Below are positions 28,052 through 36,379 of a stretch of DNA of 64,000 nucleotides, piece by piece (the first letter of the stretch is position 1; each line of letters starts with the position of its first letter). The notes below the pieces were generated by a model. It saw nothing but the letters and a program-made list of their open reading frames with translations. It ran no database searches and had not been told where the DNA came from. A program made the position numbers and the translations under genes. This DNA comes from an uncultured Clostridia bacterium (GTDB lineage: Bacteria > Bacillota > Clostridia > Oscillospirales > Acutalibacteraceae): the NCBI GenBank assembly GCA_947169745.1, contig CAMVQZ010000001.1:62001-126000 (forward strand). Direction: 5' to 3'.

Positions 28052-28067
28052 GAAAGGGGGAAGAGGC

Positions 28068-28661
28068 TTGAATTTTCATATCGTAGAGTTTGAAGCATCC
28101 TATGGAAAATCATCCCAGATACCATCATCCGATATTCCGGAGATTGTTTTTTCTGGTAAATCAAATGTCGGAAAGTCATCTTTGATAAACAAACTTCTTT
28201 ATCGTAAATCTATTGCAAAGGTCAGCGCAACTCCCGGAAAAACGACCACTGTAAATTTTTTCCGTCTTTCAGATGTAAGATTTGCAGATCTTCCGGGATA
28301 TGGATATGCAAAGGTCTCTAAAAGCGAAAAAGACAGATGGGCTGAGCTTGTTGAAGGATATTTTTCACAAAACAGAAACATATCGCTTATTATACAGATA
28401 TGTGATATCCGGCATAGTCCTACAAAGGACGATATGGCAATGATAGATTTTTTGTATTCCACCGGTTATAATTTCATTATTGCTTTGACAAAGCTTGATA
28501 AGCTTAAGAAATCACAGATTCAAACGAGAATAAACGATCTCAGAAATGAATTATCAGAATACAAAGATATAAAGCTTTATCCGTGTTCTTCTCAGACAGG
28601 AGAGGGAACTGACGAGATCAGAAAAGCTATCGAAGATAGTATTTCCGACAAATCTGAATAA
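28068..28661 (+). CDS. engB: Ribosome biogenesis GTPase EngB (YsxC/YihA)
   Basis: A 197-residue GTPase needed for 50S subunit assembly. It has G1 GKSNVGKSS, G3 DLPGYG and G4 TKLDK, with no other domains. The start is TTG 28068 with GGGGGAAGAGG immediately upstream, giving NFHIVEFEASYGK. The longer in-frame reading from 28032 would overlap lon and adds residues unlike the family. It is cotranscribed with lon and ends at a bidirectional terminator. Confidence 0.93.
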   Translation: MNFHIVEFEASYGKSSQIPSSDIPEIVFSGKSNVGKSSLINKLLYRKSIAKVSATPGKTTTVNFFRLSDVRFADLPGYGYAKVSKSEKDRWAELVEGYFSQNRNISLIIQICDIRHSPTKDDMAMIDFLYSTGYNFIIALTKLDKLKKSQIQTRINDLRNELSEYKDIKLYPCSSQTGEGTDEIRKAIEDSISDKSE

Positions 28662-28665
28662 AAAC

Positions 28666-28690
28666 AGGCTCCCGATCAAGGGAGCCTTAT
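28666..28690. terminator. Bidirectional terminator between engB and the YolD-like gene
   Basis: AGGCTCCC (28666-28673) pairs perfectly with GGGAGCCT (28680-28687) around GATCAA. T- and A-rich flanks lie on the two sides, between convergent genes. The stem touches the stop codon of the minus-strand gene. Confidence 0.8.
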
Positions 28691-29145
28691 TCATTACTGT
28701 CGTTTTCAAGACAATTTCCGGTTATACATATGATATTTTCAAATTTTATATCAATTATGCCTTTATCTTCTGACAGTGTTATTTTTCTTTCAAATGTATC
28801 TATCGTTATAAGTTTACCGGTTTCAATTAAGTATTTTCCTCCGGCTTTTAATATATCAGGACAAAACCTTGTTACAGAAATTGTGGGTTCATATCCATCC
28901 ATCAAAAGCTGAGCCAGCCTTCCCATATTGTAATCCAGTATATCTAACTGATATTCTGAAAGCTCAGCTTTATCTTCTGTAATTCTCCCTTCTTCGTTTA
29001 CCATATCTTCAAATCCGGATAAAGCCTTAAATGATGAAAATTGTGCAGCACGGTCGTAGAGAGACATCCGTTTTTTTCTCTTTGAGCCATAGTAGGGAAG
29101 AGTGATAATATCATAATAGAAGTCTGCATTATTTTTATCATCCAT
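28687..29145 (-). CDS. YolD-like family protein
   Basis: A 152-residue protein with the YolD-like signature YYDIITLPYYGSKRKKRMSLYDRAAQFSSFKALSGF near its start, followed by a beta-rich region. YolD-like proteins are small partners encoded next to Y-family polymerases in Firmicutes (yolD-uvrX in Bacillus). Here its ATG overlaps the polymerase stop codon by one base (TAATG), a tight translational coupling. Function is inferred from context only. Confidence 0.82.
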   Translation of the reverse strand: MDDKNNADFYYDIITLPYYGSKRKKRMSLYDRAAQFSSFKALSGFEDMVNEEGRITEDKAELSEYQLDILDYNMGRLAQLLMDGYEPTISVTRFCPDILKAGGKYLIETGKLITIDTFERKITLSEDKGIIDIKFENIICITGNCLENDSNE

Positions 29146-30716
29146 TACGCTTTATGGCCCCCTATCTGTTCATTTCGTTCTATAGTTGTTCCTCCTTCTA
29201 TAAAGTTTATACCTCTCAATATGGAGTTTTTTCCGTATCTGTCCCTGAGGTCTATCAGTGTCTTAATCATTCTTTTTTCCTTTTCATCCTGCTTCTTTTC
29301 TTCCTGATACTGTTTTTCTATTGCGATATAATCAGTAAACATATCCAATTGCTCCGGTATATCGTCCGGGATTTCATTTTCCGGAAGCAATCCGCAGGCT
29401 GATATATTTATCCTTCTTATAAGAAGATCAGGATCGGTAGAAGTCTTATAGAGCATCAGCACCATTGAAATTATTTTTTTCAGGGAATTTGTATATTTTT
29501 CAAAATTTCCGGTTTTGTGGCTATGAACAGGATGTGGTCTGCCGTAGGGATCAGGTATGACTTTTCCTCTGTATATTTTTCCTGTACCGGGAATTTCAAA
29601 AACTGTGTCTCGTATTGTTTTTCCTTGTTTTTTTATCCGGATACTCTTTCTGTCATATCCTATTGTGAGAGTCATCTGCTTTGTAACAGCTTTCCTTCTT
29701 ATCAGTTCATATACAAGCAGCTCTGCCATTTCACGTACAATAAGTGCTCCTTTATCATTGTCATAAGGTTCTTTCAATACCTGTCCCGATGAGATTGAAT
29801 GTGTGGATGGGCGATAGGACCTGATATCCTCCATTGTTACAGGCTCATATCCCCATGCATGATCTATAAGAAGCTCGGCGTTTATTCCGAAAGTCTTATA
29901 TAAAACCGACTCAAGATCCGGGTCGAGAGACGCTCTGGCTATATCGCCCATTGTGTACAGTCCAAGAGAATTCAGCTTTGAATTATATCCTCGCCCCAGG
30001 CGCCAGAAATCCGTCAGGGGACGGTGACCCCACAGCAGGCTCCTGTATTTTTGTTCATCAAGCTCAGCCAGACGAACGCCATCCTTGTCCGCAGGAATAT
30101 GTTTTGCTACAATATCCATAGCTATTTTTGCAAGATAGAGATTAGTGCCTATCCCTGCTGTAGCGGTAATACCTGTAGTATAAAGCACATCCCTTATCAT
30201 AGTCATTACAAGCTCACGAGCCGTCATTTTGTATGTGTTAAGATATGGTGTGATATCAATAAAAACTTCGTCTATCGAATATACATGAATATCCTCTGGC
30301 CGTATATATTTAAGATATATTGAGTATATATGCGTGCTGTATTTTTCATAAAGCAGCATCTGAGGAGGCGCAACTATATAAGAAACCCGCAAGGATGGGT
30401 CGGCTTTTATAGCCTGATCGTTGAACGACGACGCTGTGAAGCAATAGTCCTCAGACGGATTATATTTAGTTTTTCTGATGCCGGAAAGTCTTTTATTGTT
30501 TATTTTATTTACTCTTTCTATTACTTCAAAAAGCCGGGCTCTTCCCGGTATACCATATGCCTTGAGAGAAGGGGATACTGCAAGGCATATAGTTTTTTCA
30601 GTTCTCGACAGATCTGCCACTACAAGATTTGTTGTCAATGGATCAAGACCACGCTCCACACATTCCACGCTGGCATAAAAGCTCTTGAGATCTATCGCGG
30701 CATAAATATGTTTCAT
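29145..30716 (-). CDS. Y-family DNA polymerase (UvrX/UmuC type)
   Basis: A 523-residue translesion polymerase. The N-terminal palm has YAAIDLKSFYASVECVERGLDPL with the metal-binding Asp, and a second acidic site is in YSIDEVFID. Thumb and little-finger domains follow (LWGHRPLTDFWRLGRG is the helix-hairpin-helix region). The Firmicute UvrX type lies beside yolD. A LexA-like regulator heads the same strand, which fits damage induction. GGCGGTG lies 9 bp before the ATG. Confidence 0.9.
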   Translation of the reverse strand: MKHIYAAIDLKSFYASVECVERGLDPLTTNLVVADLSRTEKTICLAVSPSLKAYGIPGRARLFEVIERVNKINNKRLSGIRKTKYNPSEDYCFTASSFNDQAIKADPSLRVSYIVAPPQMLLYEKYSTHIYSIYLKYIRPEDIHVYSIDEVFIDITPYLNTYKMTARELVMTMIRDVLYTTGITATAGIGTNLYLAKIAMDIVAKHIPADKDGVRLAELDEQKYRSLLWGHRPLTDFWRLGRGYNSKLNSLGLYTMGDIARASLDPDLESVLYKTFGINAELLIDHAWGYEPVTMEDIRSYRPSTHSISSGQVLKEPYDNDKGALIVREMAELLVYELIRRKAVTKQMTLTIGYDRKSIRIKKQGKTIRDTVFEIPGTGKIYRGKVIPDPYGRPHPVHSHKTGNFEKYTNSLKKIISMVLMLYKTSTDPDLLIRRINISACGLLPENEIPDDIPEQLDMFTDYIAIEKQYQEEKKQDEKEKRMIKTLIDLRDRYGKNSILRGINFIEGGTTIERNEQIGGHKA

Positions 30717-30728
30717 TTAATTCACCGC

Positions 30729-31007
30729 CTAATCATATACCAGACATTCCACAAACCATCTGCCCACCCGTGATTCAAAAAGTTCATCTGTTTTTTCAAA
30801 AAACAACAACTTTTCCTCACCATGTATCACGACAGTGTAGCAGTCACCATTACGTCCTTTTTCAAAGTATGATGCAGGACGGAAATCTCTTACATCATCA
30901 ATATGGAATACCCTTCCGTCTGTCCATATAATGGATCGTGGGATCATATAGCCGGTAGGATCAAAGTCGGTATTTACTTTTATATAAATTTTTTCCTTCT
31001 TTTTCAT
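30729..31007 (-). CDS. Conserved small protein upstream of the Y-family polymerase
   Basis: A 92-residue protein of unrecognised family. It has GGAGG 8 bp before the ATG and ends 12 bp before the polymerase start, so it is surely cotranslated. The sequence is beta-rich and basic at the start (KKKEKIYIKVNTDFDPTGYMIPRSIIW), with no membrane segment or metal motif. Its position between a LexA-like repressor and a translesion polymerase suggests a role in the damage response, but that is only context. Confidence 0.7.
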   Translation of the reverse strand: MKKKEKIYIKVNTDFDPTGYMIPRSIIWTDGRVFHIDDVRDFRPASYFEKGRNGDCYTVVIHGEEKLLFFEKTDELFESRVGRWFVECLVYD

Positions 31008-31106
31008 CTGTATTTCCTCCGTTTACAAAAAATCTGAAAATACATTTCCTTAAGCTACAGATAAGATATAGCAGGACATATAGAAAAATACTATTACTAA
31101 ATTTAT

Positions 31107-31931
31107 CTATTCACCATGGATCCGCTTATACCTGTCAATATCAGACTTTTTTGCATATCCCTCAGAATTGAATACGCCCAGAACTCTTCCGATAAGATAA
31201 ACCCTGTCGTCATCTTCAAAACGCATTACAGGATAGTCAGGATTCAGAGAATAAAGACCATCAGCTTCATACTTTTTTATGTATGTTTCATTACCTACAA
31301 TAAATGCACCGATTTCTCCCGGCACAAGAGATGAATTGTTTTCGATCCTCTGGACAAGTACATCCTGACCATTGAAAAATTCCGGTTCCATACTGTCTCC
31401 GTTTACTTTGAATATACTGTCAGCTTTCATTACTTCCGGTGTCATATATACATAAACAGGTACTGAATCATCAGTAAATCCAGTAGGGTCTCCGATACCT
31501 GCAGCAAGAGTCCGGCTGAAATATGACAGTACTTTAAGATCAGGACAGTTCTCGGTTTCCTGCATATCTATGAGATCATTTATAATATTACAAACAACCT
31601 TTTTATGTCCATAAGACAGCCTTTCATACAAATCAATAAGCTTCTGCTGCTCATTATTGTACTTTGTACCCGGATCTTTTATATCAAAAAGCTCATAAAG
31701 TGTGATACCAAGAGCCTGACATATTCCCGGAATAAGAGCAATATCAGGACGAGAACGACCGTTTTCCCAGTTGCTTACAGAGTTTGCTGTAACACCTATT
31801 ATCTTTGCAAGAGCTTTTTGTTCTATATCGGCATTTTCTCTGTAGTATCTGATCTTACTGCATATAACCGGGATAGCATTTTGTGGTGTATCATTATCCG
31901 GATTTATATTATCGATCTTTCTTCTTGCCAT
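31107..31931 (-). CDS. LexA-like XRE repressor with S24 autocleavage domain
   Basis: A 274-residue regulator. The N-terminal helix-turn-helix of the XRE/Cro type spans about residues 22-82 (QKALAKIIGVTANSVSNWENGRSRPD), and the C-terminal S24 peptidase domain has Ser180 in NGDSMEP and Lys219 in TYIKKY. A candidate cleavage bond Ala144-Gly145 sits in LAAGIGDP, as in LexA and HdiR. RecA-stimulated self-cleavage would lift repression after DNA damage. It lies 99 bp upstream of the polymerase cassette on the same strand and is preceded by a large inverted repeat overlapping its own promoter. Confidence 0.88.
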   Translation of the reverse strand: MARRKIDNINPDNDTPQNAIPVICSKIRYYRENADIEQKALAKIIGVTANSVSNWENGRSRPDIALIPGICQALGITLYELFDIKDPGTKYNNEQQKLIDLYERLSYGHKKVVCNIINDLIDMQETENCPDLKVLSYFSRTLAAGIGDPTGFTDDSVPVYVYMTPEVMKADSIFKVNGDSMEPEFFNGQDVLVQRIENNSSLVPGEIGAFIVGNETYIKKYEADGLYSLNPDYPVMRFEDDDRVYLIGRVLGVFNSEGYAKKSDIDRYKRIHGE

Positions 31932-31971
31932 TTATAAACACCTCTTTCAATTCAATATTTATCTCTATTTA

Positions 31972-32036
31972 ATGATAACACAAATAATTACATATGTAAA
32001 GCATTATATTTGTAATTATATGTAAATTATTGTGTT
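31972..32036 (-). promoter_or_regulatory. Promoter and large inverted-repeat operator of the LexA-like repressor
   Basis: On the minus strand TTTACA (31995-32000), 17 bp and TATCAT (31972-31977) form a promoter. It lies inside an inverted repeat spanning 31977-32036. The left arm AACACAAATAATTACATATG is mirrored by a right arm reading AACACAATAATTTACATATA on the other strand. A perfect 12-bp palindrome TTACATATGTAA (31988-31999) covers the -35. This is a convincing autorepression site. Confidence 0.7.
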
Positions 32037-32084
32037 GCTTAACAAACGCTGCATACTCACAACAGCTAAAATATGTGATAACTC

Positions 32085-32210
32085 AAATCGACGGTGAGGG
32101 GTAGAGAACTAAGTAGATAAATCCAAGTGTATAATTTTAGTGGGCAACATTGCGAGTGTAAACGAGCGACTACGCGAATCTACAGCAGAGGCGCTCTACA
32201 GATAATTGAA
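32085..32210. repeat. Partial copy of the dispersed GC-rich repeat family (R1)
   Basis: Bases 32152-32179 match, with two differences, the reverse complement of the A module of the copy near 45.8 kb. A GTGAGGGGT element upstream matches the edge of the C module. The rest of the 360-bp gap between the repressor and the PNPOx gene holds only the operator and promoter described separately. Confidence 0.6.
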
Positions 32211-32234
32211 AGAAAATTAATTGTTGAAATATGC

Positions 32235-32263
32235 TTTACAAATTAGTACAATATAAGTATAAA
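32235..32263 (+). promoter_or_regulatory. Promoter of the PNPOx-fold gene
   Basis: TTTACA (32235-32240), a 17-bp spacer and TATAAA (32258-32263), 30 bp before the start. Confidence 0.6.
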
Positions 32264-32292
32264 ACATATTATTTTGAGAGGAGATTTCAAAA

Positions 32293-32694
32293 ATGAACGC
32301 TACGGAAAGAATCTGTAAATTTTTAGACGAAGCACAAACATATTATCTTGCTACTGTCGATGGCGATCAGCCAAGAGTAAGACCATTTGGTACTGCACTG
32401 GTATATAATGGTAAACTTTATATCCAGACAGGTAAGATCAAAGAGGTGTCAAAGCAAATCAGTAAAAACCCTAAGGTTGAGATATGTGCTTTTAAGGATG
32501 GAAAGTGGCTCAGAGTTGCAGGTGAGCTTGTAAACGATGATGACAGGGACGTCAAAGCAGCAATGCTTGACAAGATGCCTGAACTGAAAGCTATGTACAG
32601 TGCAGATGATGATAATACACAGGTTCTGTATTTTAAGAATGCTACAGCAATATTCAGTTCATTTACGGAAGCTTCAGAAGTGATAAAATTCTGA
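32293..32694 (+). CDS. Pyridoxamine 5'-phosphate oxidase-like FMN-binding protein
   Basis: A 133-residue split-barrel protein of the PNPOx-like superfamily, which binds flavin or related cofactors. TYYLATVDGDQPRVRPFGTALVYNGKLYIQTG is the typical strand set. It is too short to be true PdxH and lacks its C-terminal domain. GAGAGGAG lies upstream of the ATG. The broken ASCH gene follows on the same strand. Confidence 0.82.
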   Translation: MNATERICKFLDEAQTYYLATVDGDQPRVRPFGTALVYNGKLYIQTGKIKEVSKQISKNPKVEICAFKDGKWLRVAGELVNDDDRDVKAAMLDKMPELKAMYSADDDNTQVLYFKNATAIFSSFTEASEVIKF

Positions 32695-32722
32695 TGCCGG
32701 ATCTATAAGGGAGAGCATATCT

Positions 32723-33063
32723 ATGATACATCACATGAGTCTTGCATCTGAACCATTTGAACAGATAGCCTCGGGCAGCAAAACAATAGAGCTCAGACTT
32801 TATGATGAAAAGCGTCAGAAAATCAAAACCGGTGATCTGATAGAGTTTACAGATCTGTCTGATCACCGGCAGATTATCGTTAAGGTATCAGAGCTATATG
32901 TATATAATAGGTTTCTCCGAACTCTATAAAAATCTTCCGCTGCTCAAATGCGGATAACACAGAGCAGAACATTAAGTACGCTGGAGCTGAGGATATGCTG
33001 GCATACTATTCACAGGAACAAAATAAATACAAAGCTTTGGGAATAAAAATTCAATTAATTTGA
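32723..33063 (+). pseudogene. Frameshifted ASCH-domain gene
   Basis: The first 61 codons read as an ASCH-domain protein (MIHHMSLASEPFEQIASGSKTIELRLYDEKRQKIKTGD...). The frame then stops at 32929. The expected continuation FSELYKNLPLLKCG lies in another frame just after base 32908, and after a second shift near 32955 the frame continues as AGAEDMLAYYSQEQNKYKALGIKIQLI to TGA 33061-33063. Two frameshifts therefore break one gene of about 110 codons. ASCH domains bind RNA or modified nucleosides. A sequencing error could in principle explain one shift but hardly both. Confidence 0.75.
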
Positions 33064-33153
33064 TATCGGCTTCAACAATAGCGTGACATTCAAAAGTTGT
33101 TGATATAGAGGTATCGGGGTTTAAATAAGCTGTTTTATAGGCTTTCCTCTCCT

Positions 33154-33189
33154 CCCAATGTCCCAAAACACTAATTTTGAGACATTGGG
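33154..33189. repeat. Inverted repeat downstream of the ASCH pseudogene
   Basis: CCCAATGTC-CC-AAAA pairs with TTTTGAGACATTGGG around CACTAA. No T tract follows on either strand. The surrounding 33064-33220 has no other recognisable content. Confidence 0.5.
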
Positions 33190-33220
33190 TATATTGCAAA
33201 AACCACCCTCTTCTCCTTGT

Positions 33221-33502
33221 TTATCTTATCTCCCGCATCTCATCAAGTATTTCTGCTTCTGTATTGTTCTCCACAAAATCAGAGATCTCATCCATTATAC
33301 TGTCTGCTATTGCATTATTAGGTGCAATGGCAGCAACGCCTATAACTATTATATGATGTGTATCCTGCTCATCCACCTCGGCTGCCGAAACATGAAATTT
33401 GTTTTGCAGCTTTGCAATAAGGCTTTTTACTACCATTCTTTTCTCTTTCAGACTGTTTACCCAGACTGCGCGAAGCCTGAATGTCATTACAAGTATTTTC
33501 AT
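33221..33502 (-). CDS. DUF503 (YlxP-like) protein
   Basis: A 93-residue protein of the DUF503 family, known as YlxP in Bacillus, where it sits beside rbfA. The characteristic SLKEKRMVVKSLIAKLQNKFHVSAAEVDEQD segment is present. AGGTG precedes the ATG. Here it stands alone, away from the nusA-infB-rbfA cluster. Its biochemical role is not established. Confidence 0.85.
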   Translation of the reverse strand: MKILVMTFRLRAVWVNSLKEKRMVVKSLIAKLQNKFHVSAAEVDEQDTHHIIVIGVAAIAPNNAIADSIMDEISDFVENNTEAEILDEMREIR

Positions 33503-33534
33503 AATTTGATCACCTATTTATATTACAGTTATAA

Positions 33535-33576
33535 ATTATCGTTCAGTGATAGTAAAATCTGACACTGAACGATAAT
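33535..33576 (-). terminator. Long-stem terminator after the Xer-type recombinase
   Basis: ATTATCGTTCAGTG (33535-33548) pairs perfectly over 14 bp with CACTGAACGATAAT (33563-33576). The T tract on the minus-strand side is weak, so termination efficiency is uncertain. Confidence 0.55.
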
Positions 33577-33584
33577 CTGATTTA

Positions 33585-34553
33585 TTATTTCAAGTTTGCT
33601 AACGGGTTTGCATTAAGCCCCTTTTCTATCTGTTCATCCGCGATGTGTGTATATATCTGAGTGGTTCCAAGGTTAGAATGACCGAGAATCGCTTGAAGCG
33701 TCCGGATATCCACTCCACCTTTCTGATACATCAATGTTGCAGCGGTATGCCTGAGCTTATGCGGCGAATATCCCTGATTTCCAAGACCGATCTTTTCGAG
33801 ATAGTGATTCACCATATGATATACGCCCTTATTGGTAATACGGCAATTCTTTCTGCTGATAAACAGAGCATTTTTATCAGTAATACCATTCACCGGTCTT
33901 ACTGCCAAGTATTTTTTAAGAGCATTCACACAGGCCTGATTCAGGAAAAGCGTCCTCTCTTTATCCCCTTTTCCTCTTATGGTCAGTATATATTCGCTGT
34001 TAATATCAGAAAGGTTTATGCCGACTAATTCCGAAAGTCTCAAACCGCAATTCAAGAAGAAGATCAGGATACAATAATCTCTTTCCTTGAATTCTCCGTC
34101 AACAGCCTCCAGAAGCTTCAGACTGTCCTCCAGTGTCAGATATTTGGGCAGTCTCTTTCCTTTTTTGGGAGCTTCCAGTTCTTCTGTTGGGTTATATGAT
34201 AATTTATGAGCCTTTACAGTCAGATAATTAAAAAAATCCTTAAGACTTGAGGTTTTTCTCGCCCTGGTCGAAGCGTTATTTCCTCTTTCATCTTTACAGT
34301 AATTCAGGAAAATGAGTATATCAGAAAATGTGATAGTTTTAATTATTTCCAGATCCACACACGAAATATCGATTTCATCCATTTCAACATTGTCTTTTAT
34401 AAGTCCGCGATCCTTAATAATAAATCTGAAGAAGGTGCGTAAATCCCTGTAATACTCATCAACTGTCAAATCAGACCTTCCTTTGATATTACCCAAATAA
34501 CTTAGAAATTCTCTGATAATCGGCGGTGCTTCTCTGAATATTATATAACTCAT
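33585..34553 (-). CDS. Tyrosine recombinase of the XerC/XerD family
   Basis: A 322-residue site-specific recombinase with an N-terminal SAM-like DNA-binding domain (about 1-110) and a catalytic domain. The active-site set is visible: Arg in CGLRLSELVGI, HKLRH, the second His in LGHSNLGTTQ and the nucleophile Tyr in IYTHI. ATG 34553 with GGAGG 8 bp upstream is chosen; the longer reading from 34577 overlaps that SD. It may be the chromosome-dimer resolvase or belong to a mobile element. No phage or transposon genes surround it, but a copy of the dispersed repeat lies about 100 bp upstream. Confidence 0.88.
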   Translation of the reverse strand: MSYIIFREAPPIIREFLSYLGNIKGRSDLTVDEYYRDLRTFFRFIIKDRGLIKDNVEMDEIDISCVDLEIIKTITFSDILIFLNYCKDERGNNASTRARKTSSLKDFFNYLTVKAHKLSYNPTEELEAPKKGKRLPKYLTLEDSLKLLEAVDGEFKERDYCILIFFLNCGLRLSELVGINLSDINSEYILTIRGKGDKERTLFLNQACVNALKKYLAVRPVNGITDKNALFISRKNCRITNKGVYHMVNHYLEKIGLGNQGYSPHKLRHTAATLMYQKGGVDIRTLQAILGHSNLGTTQIYTHIADEQIEKGLNANPLANLK

Positions 34554-34654
34554 TTTTTCGACCTCCCTTCCCTGCACTATGCTGTCGCTTGATTTATATT
34601 ATAGCATTCATTTAATTTAAAGTCAAAGTTTGTACCTATCAGTCTGTAACAATT

Positions 34655-34840
34655 AATCCAGAAAACACAAAGCAGGTGCACTCTGACGGAAAGTGAAGTA
34701 CCGGAAGTTATAATGAACCAGACACGAATAATAGAGCGAATGGAATGAGCGATAACGCGAATTGCTCAGTGCGAGCACGCACCGCGAACATGGGTGCAGC
34801 GTCACGCTGCCGAATCGCTCAGTGCGAGCACGCACCGTTG
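34655..34840. repeat. Copy of the dispersed GC-rich repeat family (R2, inverted)
   Basis: In the 340-bp gap before the GT-C-like gene, bases 34747-34784 are the exact reverse complement of 45767-45804 (38 bp). A shorter second copy of the same core lies at 34811-34837, after a CAGCGTCACGCTG palindrome. Bases 34664-34735 match, on the minus strand, the C module (CTTCCGG...TTCACTTTC...CAG). Base composition is clearly richer in G+C than the flanking genes. Confidence 0.85.
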
Positions 34841-34917
34841 CTGACAGGGTGACTTTTTAATTATAATATGTTATAATTTAATACGAAAGTAAAAAGTGAA
34901 GGAGGTATACAGATACA

Positions 34918-36369
34918 ATGACCCGGATCAAAAAAATAATTATATATCCAGAAAAATTAAACTGGAAATTAACATATATAATAGTCTTTTCAGCATATGT
35001 ACTGTTAAATACAGCGCTTCTGATTTTTCATGAGCCGTGGAGGGATGAAACACAAGCATGGCTTATTTCAAGAGATGCAGGTTTTGCTGAATTCTTTGAT
35101 CGTGCACCAATAGAAGGACATCCTGTTTTGTGGTGGACAATAATGTCAATCTTTTCAAAAACCGGGGCTTCGTTTTTATGTATTCAGTTTATCAATCTCT
35201 TCGTTATGTGTATAGCCGCCGCGATCTTTCTGAGGCATTCTCATCTACATCCGTTGATAAACATAGCGGTAATCTTTTCCCCGTTTTTCACCTATTATTT
35301 TCCGGTAATATGCAGACCTTATTCACTGGCCGTTTTGTTGATGGTAATAATATCTGTACTTCTCCCGGATAAAGAAAAATATAAATATCGCTACGCAATA
35401 TGTATAGCATTGCTCGTCCAGACACATATCTATATGCTGGGAATGGCCTTTGCCCTGTCATTATCCTGGTTCACTGAAATAATATCAGAACTATATCACA
35501 CAAAAAACAAAAAAGTCCTGAACATAATAAAACCGTTGTTAATACCGCTTATTAGTGCAGCGCTACTGTTCCTTCAGCTTAAACAGGAAGAAGGACAAGT
35601 TTATATATCATCAACATCGTGGCTGACATCGGATAATATTGCAAAAATATTATTAATGGCAGCTTTGTGGATCGCAGCAAGTCTTTTTTCAAAGATGTTC
35701 TTCCGAGAAGACAAAGATATATATACAGCAATATTTACAGCTACTACCGCATGGCTGTTTCAGTATTTTATTGTAAGATATATTTACGACATACTTCTCA
35801 TCCAGAAACTGATGATAATGGCATGGTCGGTATTGTGGGCTGTACTTATCATTAAAAAGAGATCAGGGAAAAAATGGATCGACAGTATCTTTTTCTACTT
35901 TTTTGTTTATATAGTTTTTCTCCACTCAAACGTAAGCATTGCATTTGTTCCTCTGCAAGAATTTACGGAACAATACTCAGGAGCCAAAAGTACAACAGAA
36001 TACATAAAAGAAAACTTCAAAGAAAAAGATCAATATGATATACTTGTAGCCAATGACCAGACAAGATTGTCAAGTATAATTGCATTTTTGCCCGAGTATT
36101 CATTCTGGGATATCGGAAGTGATCGTAAAATGTCCTACAGAGTATGGGAAGAAGAGGAATACAGCAAAAATGTTTCAGAAGTGATAGAATACGGCAGAAA
36201 AAAATTCCCGGATAAAGAAAAAATAAACGTGATAATGTGTGATTCGGATAATAAATACACAGAAAATATTTTAAGCGATAATAGGATAAAAATACTATTC
36301 TCTCAGAATAAGCAAAATATGATAATGCCAGACGAAAAATTTATTATATTCACTGTTTCGTTAAAATAA
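34918..36369 (+). CDS. Polytopic membrane protein, putative GT-C glycosyltransferase
   Basis: A 483-residue membrane protein with about nine hydrophobic helices. The first loop carries EPWRDETQAWLI, an acidic Asp-Glu pair where GT-C glycosyltransferases place their catalytic and metal-binding residues. A second conserved-looking segment is FDRAPIEGHPVLWW. GT-C enzymes transfer sugars from polyprenyl-phosphate donors outside the membrane. No named family is recognised, so substrate and acceptor are unknown. AAGGAGGT lies upstream of the ATG. A possible promoter (GTGACT-17-TATAAT, 34849-34877) starts just beyond the repeat copy. Confidence 0.6.
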   Translation: MTRIKKIIIYPEKLNWKLTYIIVFSAYVLLNTALLIFHEPWRDETQAWLISRDAGFAEFFDRAPIEGHPVLWWTIMSIFSKTGASFLCIQFINLFVMCIAAAIFLRHSHLHPLINIAVIFSPFFTYYFPVICRPYSLAVLLMVIISVLLPDKEKYKYRYAICIALLVQTHIYMLGMAFALSLSWFTEIISELYHTKNKKVLNIIKPLLIPLISAALLFLQLKQEEGQVYISSTSWLTSDNIAKILLMAALWIAASLFSKMFFREDKDIYTAIFTATTAWLFQYFIVRYIYDILLIQKLMIMAWSVLWAVLIIKKRSGKKWIDSIFFYFFVYIVFLHSNVSIAFVPLQEFTEQYSGAKSTTEYIKENFKEKDQYDILVANDQTRLSSIIAFLPEYSFWDIGSDRKMSYRVWEEEEYSKNVSEVIEYGRKKFPDKEKINVIMCDSDNKYTENILSDNRIKILFSQNKQNMIMPDEKFIIFTVSLK

Positions 36370-36379
36370 GATATAACAG

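Noticed and set aside
32972-33199. 75-codon minus-strand ORF over the ASCH pseudogene and the hairpin
   Set aside because: It has no SD, overlaps the ASCH remnant, and its peptide is not recognised.
33585-34577. Prophage or integrative element marked by the tyrosine recombinase
   Set aside because: No excisionase, relaxase, phage structural or transposase genes, and no tRNA-flanking direct repeats, were seen nearby.
34653-34835. 60-codon minus-strand ORF in R2
   Set aside because: It lies wholly within the repeat, has no ribosome site and is not preserved in other copies.
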